Shown: positions 24,977 to 26,987 of the stretch, one piece after another
How the letters are laid out: every line of letters begins with the position of its first letter
Numbering within the stretch: position 1 is the first letter of the stretch
Source: Lachnospiraceae bacterium
GTDB taxonomy: Bacteria; Bacillota_A; Clostridia; Lachnospirales; Lachnospiraceae
Assembly (NCBI GenBank): GCA_024699595.1
Contig: JAILPG010000347.1
Coordinates: 1-26,987 of the forward strand
Direction of reading: 5' to 3'
DNA length: 26,987 nucleotides
Position numbers and translations under genes: made by a program
Notes under the pieces: model-generated
Told to the model about the DNA's origin: nothing
The model's input: the letters and a program-made list of their open reading frames with translations, nothing else
The model's database searches: none

Positions 24977-25816
24977 CTACCCTTTCACGGCACCGGTCGT
25001 AATACCAGCCACAAAGTATTTCTGCAGTGACATGAATACGATGAGCACCGGTATCAGGGACAGCACGGATGCCGCCATGATAAGTCCGTACTCGGCCGAA
25101 TACTGTGATATGAACATCTTAATTCCTATCTGCAGGGTTTTCTTTGAATCCGAGGTCAGATAGATAAGGGGGCCTAAGAAATCATTCCAGGTATTTACAA
25201 AGGTAAATATGACAAGAGTTGAAAGCGCCGGCTTTGAAAGCGGCAGCATGATCGATGCATAGATCTTGTACTCACTCATGCCGTCTATCCTTGCCGCTTC
25301 GCAGAGCGAATCGGGTATGCCCTCATAGAACTGTCTCATAAGGAACACTCCGAATGCCGAGAAAGCCTGCAGGATGATGATCGCAAGATGCGTATCCGCA
25401 AGTCCGAGCTTCCTCATAAAGATAAACTGCGGCACCATGTATACCTGCCAGGGAACGGCTATGGTCGCTATGTATGCAAGAAAGAGAAGGTTTCTTCCGC
25501 GGAATTCAAGCTTTGCAAAAGCATAGGCGGCAAAGCTTGAGGTAAGTATCTGTAAAAGAGTTACTATCACGGTAAGCTTTACGGTATTAAGTGCATATTT
25601 TGCAAGAGGGATCTTTGTCCAGATATCCACGTAATTCTGCCATCTTGCTTCGAATCCGACCCATGCATAGGGGATCATGAAAACATCCTTGTTAAGCTTA
25701 AGCGATGCCGTGATCATCCATGCAAACGGCACAAGCATAATGACTGAGAGGAGTATCAGGAAGAAATAGATTATGGTCTTTTTGATTGCCGTATTATTTT
25801 TCGATCTTGATTCCAT
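24977..25816 (-). CDS. Carbohydrate ABC transporter permease (MalG/UgpE type)
   Basis: Inner-membrane permease of a type I sugar importer. The 279-residue protein has six predicted membrane segments, starting with KKTIIYFFLILLSVIMLVPF and ending with LIMAASVLSLIPVLIVFMSL, and the EAA loop EAARIDGMSEYKIYASIMLP that contacts the ATPase. It ends in the usual QKYFVAGITTGAVKG. I take the ATG at 25816, with an AGGGGGTG site, rather than one at 25855 that lies inside the preceding permease gene. It follows that gene by 13 nt. No ATPase gene is in the window; such importers often share a common MsmK/UgpC-type ATPase encoded elsewhere. Confidence 0.93.
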   Translation of the reverse strand: MESRSKNNTAIKKTIIYFFLILLSVIMLVPFAWMITASLKLNKDVFMIPYAWVGFEARWQNYVDIWTKIPLAKYALNTVKLTVIVTLLQILTSSFAAYAFAKLEFRGRNLLFLAYIATIAVPWQVYMVPQFIFMRKLGLADTHLAIIILQAFSAFGVFLMRQFYEGIPDSLCEAARIDGMSEYKIYASIMLPLSKPALSTLVIFTFVNTWNDFLGPLIYLTSDSKKTLQIGIKMFISQYSAEYGLIMAASVLSLIPVLIVFMSLQKYFVAGITTGAVKG

Positions 25817-25829
25817 ACCCTTCACCCCC

Positions 25830-26765
25830 TTAGTCGTTTGCGTAATTCTTCTCACCCTTAAACTGTATCAGGGTGATCACAAGAACTATGACAAACAGTA
25901 CAAGAGCCGCCGCCGAGGCACTTCCGAGCTTCCAGTTTCTGAAGGCTTCCTCGTAGATATAATATACAAGGACCATCGCGCTCTTATTTACCACGCCGTT
26001 GGAACCTCCGGCCAACATATATACGATATCGTATATCTTGAAACAGCTTATGGTTAACATCACGCTTACAAAGAAGGTTGTAGGCTTAAGCTGCGGAAGC
26101 GTCACATACCAGAATCTCTGCCATGCCCCCGCTCCGTCAAGCGCAGCCGCCTCATACAGGTCTTCGCTTATACCCTGTAATCCTGCAAGATATATCACCA
26201 TATAATAGCCCATGTTCTTCCATATCGAGAACAGTATGATCGTAAGCATTACGGTATTGGGTGCTGCCGCCCACTTAAGCGGGGCTGCATGAAATACATT
26301 CATTAGCAGCTGGTTCATGAGTCCCGCCTTGTTGGGCGTAAACAGCATGTTCCATACGGCAGCTACCGCTACCAGAGAGGCTACATATGGAAAAAAGACA
26401 ACGGTTCTGAAAAAGGTCCGGCCTTTAATCTTCTGGTTTAGAAGGATCGCAAGTCCAAGAGCACACACAAGTGTCAGCGGGACAGTAAACAGACTGTATA
26501 CTATGGTGTTTTTTAGAGAAGCCATAAACCTGTCGTTTGTAAAGAGATCCTTAAAATTGGCTATCCCCGTAAACTGCATGGGATTTGACCCGTCCCACTG
26601 TGTAAAAGCCATGATAAAAGCAAGTATTATGGGGCCCAGTGTGAACACGGCAAAGCCCACGAAATTCGGTGCTATAAAGGAATAGGCCACGAGGGTTCTC
26701 TTTTTTTCTCTTTTTGACATGCCCTTCTTTGCCGGCATGACTGCTGCTGTCTGATTAGCGCTCAT
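25830..26765 (-). CDS. Carbohydrate ABC transporter permease (MalF/UgpA type)
   Basis: Partner permease of the same sugar importer. The 311-residue protein has a basic N-terminus (AKKGMSKREKKR), then membrane segments beginning LVAYSFIAPNFVGFAVFTLG, as in UgpA-type permeases, and the EAA loop EAAALDGAGAWQRFWYVTLP. It forms a heterodimer with the next gene's product. Between it and the upstream binding-protein gene lie 108 nt that hold a 14-bp stem-loop. Start at 26765 with a GGAGA-like site. The substrate is inferred to be an uronic-acid oligosaccharide from the downstream GH88 gene. Confidence 0.93.
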   Translation of the reverse strand: MSANQTAAVMPAKKGMSKREKKRTLVAYSFIAPNFVGFAVFTLGPIILAFIMAFTQWDGSNPMQFTGIANFKDLFTNDRFMASLKNTIVYSLFTVPLTLVCALGLAILLNQKIKGRTFFRTVVFFPYVASLVAVAAVWNMLFTPNKAGLMNQLLMNVFHAAPLKWAAAPNTVMLTIILFSIWKNMGYYMVIYLAGLQGISEDLYEAAALDGAGAWQRFWYVTLPQLKPTTFFVSVMLTISCFKIYDIVYMLAGGSNGVVNKSAMVLVYYIYEEAFRNWKLGSASAAALVLFVIVLVITLIQFKGEKNYAND

Positions 26766-26800
26766 CTTCTTCTCCGTTTATCCAGGTTTCTCATCTTACA

Positions 26801-26835
26801 AACAGGGTACCTGTCACCTTAACAGGTACCCTGTT
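26801..26835 (-). other. 14-bp stem-loop between solute-binding protein and permease genes
   Basis: Perfect 14-bp inverted repeat (26801-26814 with 26822-26835) with a 7-nt loop, containing GGTACC in each arm. On the minus strand only TTTG follows, so it is at most a leaky terminator. In maltose-type operons such stem-loops raise binding-protein mRNA relative to the permeases; the same role here is inferred. Nothing else is seen in the 108-nt gap. Confidence 0.75.
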
Positions 26836-26873
26836 CTGAACACTATTATATTCTTGGAAGTATTGTCAGGATA

Positions 26874-26987
26874 TTACTGGGCAAGTATTGCCTGTACTCC
26901 TTCATTCATTGCCTCTATTGCTTCATCAACCGTTGAGATCTCGTTCATGATGTTATCATGCTGCTCATTAAGAACTGTCTCGATCTC
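26874..26987 (-). CDS. C-terminal tail of an extracellular sugar-binding lipoprotein
   Basis: The last 37 codons and TAA of a gene that runs off the right edge. The peptide NEISTVDEAIEAMNEGVQ and the ending AILAQ are typical of the final helix of family 1 sugar solute-binding proteins. Its place directly before two MalF/MalG-type permeases supports this, although too little is visible to give more detail. Confidence 0.78.
   Translation of the reverse strand, partial: EIETVLNEQHDNIMNEISTVDEAIEAMNEGVQAILAQ

Overview
The window reads as chromosomal DNA of a Gram-positive anaerobe of the Clostridia, most likely a Lachnospiraceae relative of rumen or gut Butyrivibrio-type organisms. This is inferred from the style of the proteins (NHLM-type exporters, DUF1015 beside serine genes, GH88/DUF2264 with a sugar ABC importer, DUF1292), strong GGAGG ribosome sites and moderate GC. 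I cannot name the genus. Nearly every gene is on the minus strand; the exceptions are two small plus-strand genes (2573-2836 and 21274-21582). No rRNA, tRNA, CRISPR array or transposase was seen.

Layout from low to high coordinates (transcription mostly runs from high to low). 1-2466: the 5' two thirds of a glycogen branching enzyme gene (glgB), preceded by a DUF1015 gene. 2495-2545: two divergent promoters whose -35 boxes overlap, one for DUF1015/glgB and one for a small unknown gene. 2857-7512: an NHLM-type peptide export cassette made of two ABC ATPases, one with a C39 peptidase domain, and a very short HlyD-like protein that looks internally deleted; it ends in a strong terminator. 7573-9818: serA and serC. 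9859-14385: ilvB, ilvD and leuB. 14405-15938: yajC and tgt. 16061-20816: a lactonase-like beta-propeller, trpS, a GH13/GlgX-like protein with all catalytic residues replaced, and a divergent sirtuin-like protein. 20817-21273: an intergenic region with a promoter at each end and, between them, 46-bp tandem repeats and a 67-nt hairpin. 21274-21582: a DUF1292 protein. 21619-26987: a DUF2264 protein, a GH88 unsaturated glucuronyl hydrolase, two sugar ABC permeases and the tail of the solute-binding protein.

How the genes work together. serA/serC make phosphoserine from 3-phosphoglycerate, and ilvB/ilvD/leuB serve branched-chain amino acid synthesis; tight spacing suggests a long amino-acid transcription unit. 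The export cassette sits directly after serA with no visible terminator between them, so it may be read from the serine operon. The right-hand locus looks like import and intracellular breakdown of unsaturated uronic-acid oligosaccharides.

The best candidates for undescribed biology are the GH13 pseudoenzyme paired with a sirtuin that has altered NAD-site motifs, the export cassette with a collapsed adaptor and no visible cargo or modifying enzyme, the repeat/hairpin element, and the shared -35 divergent promoter.
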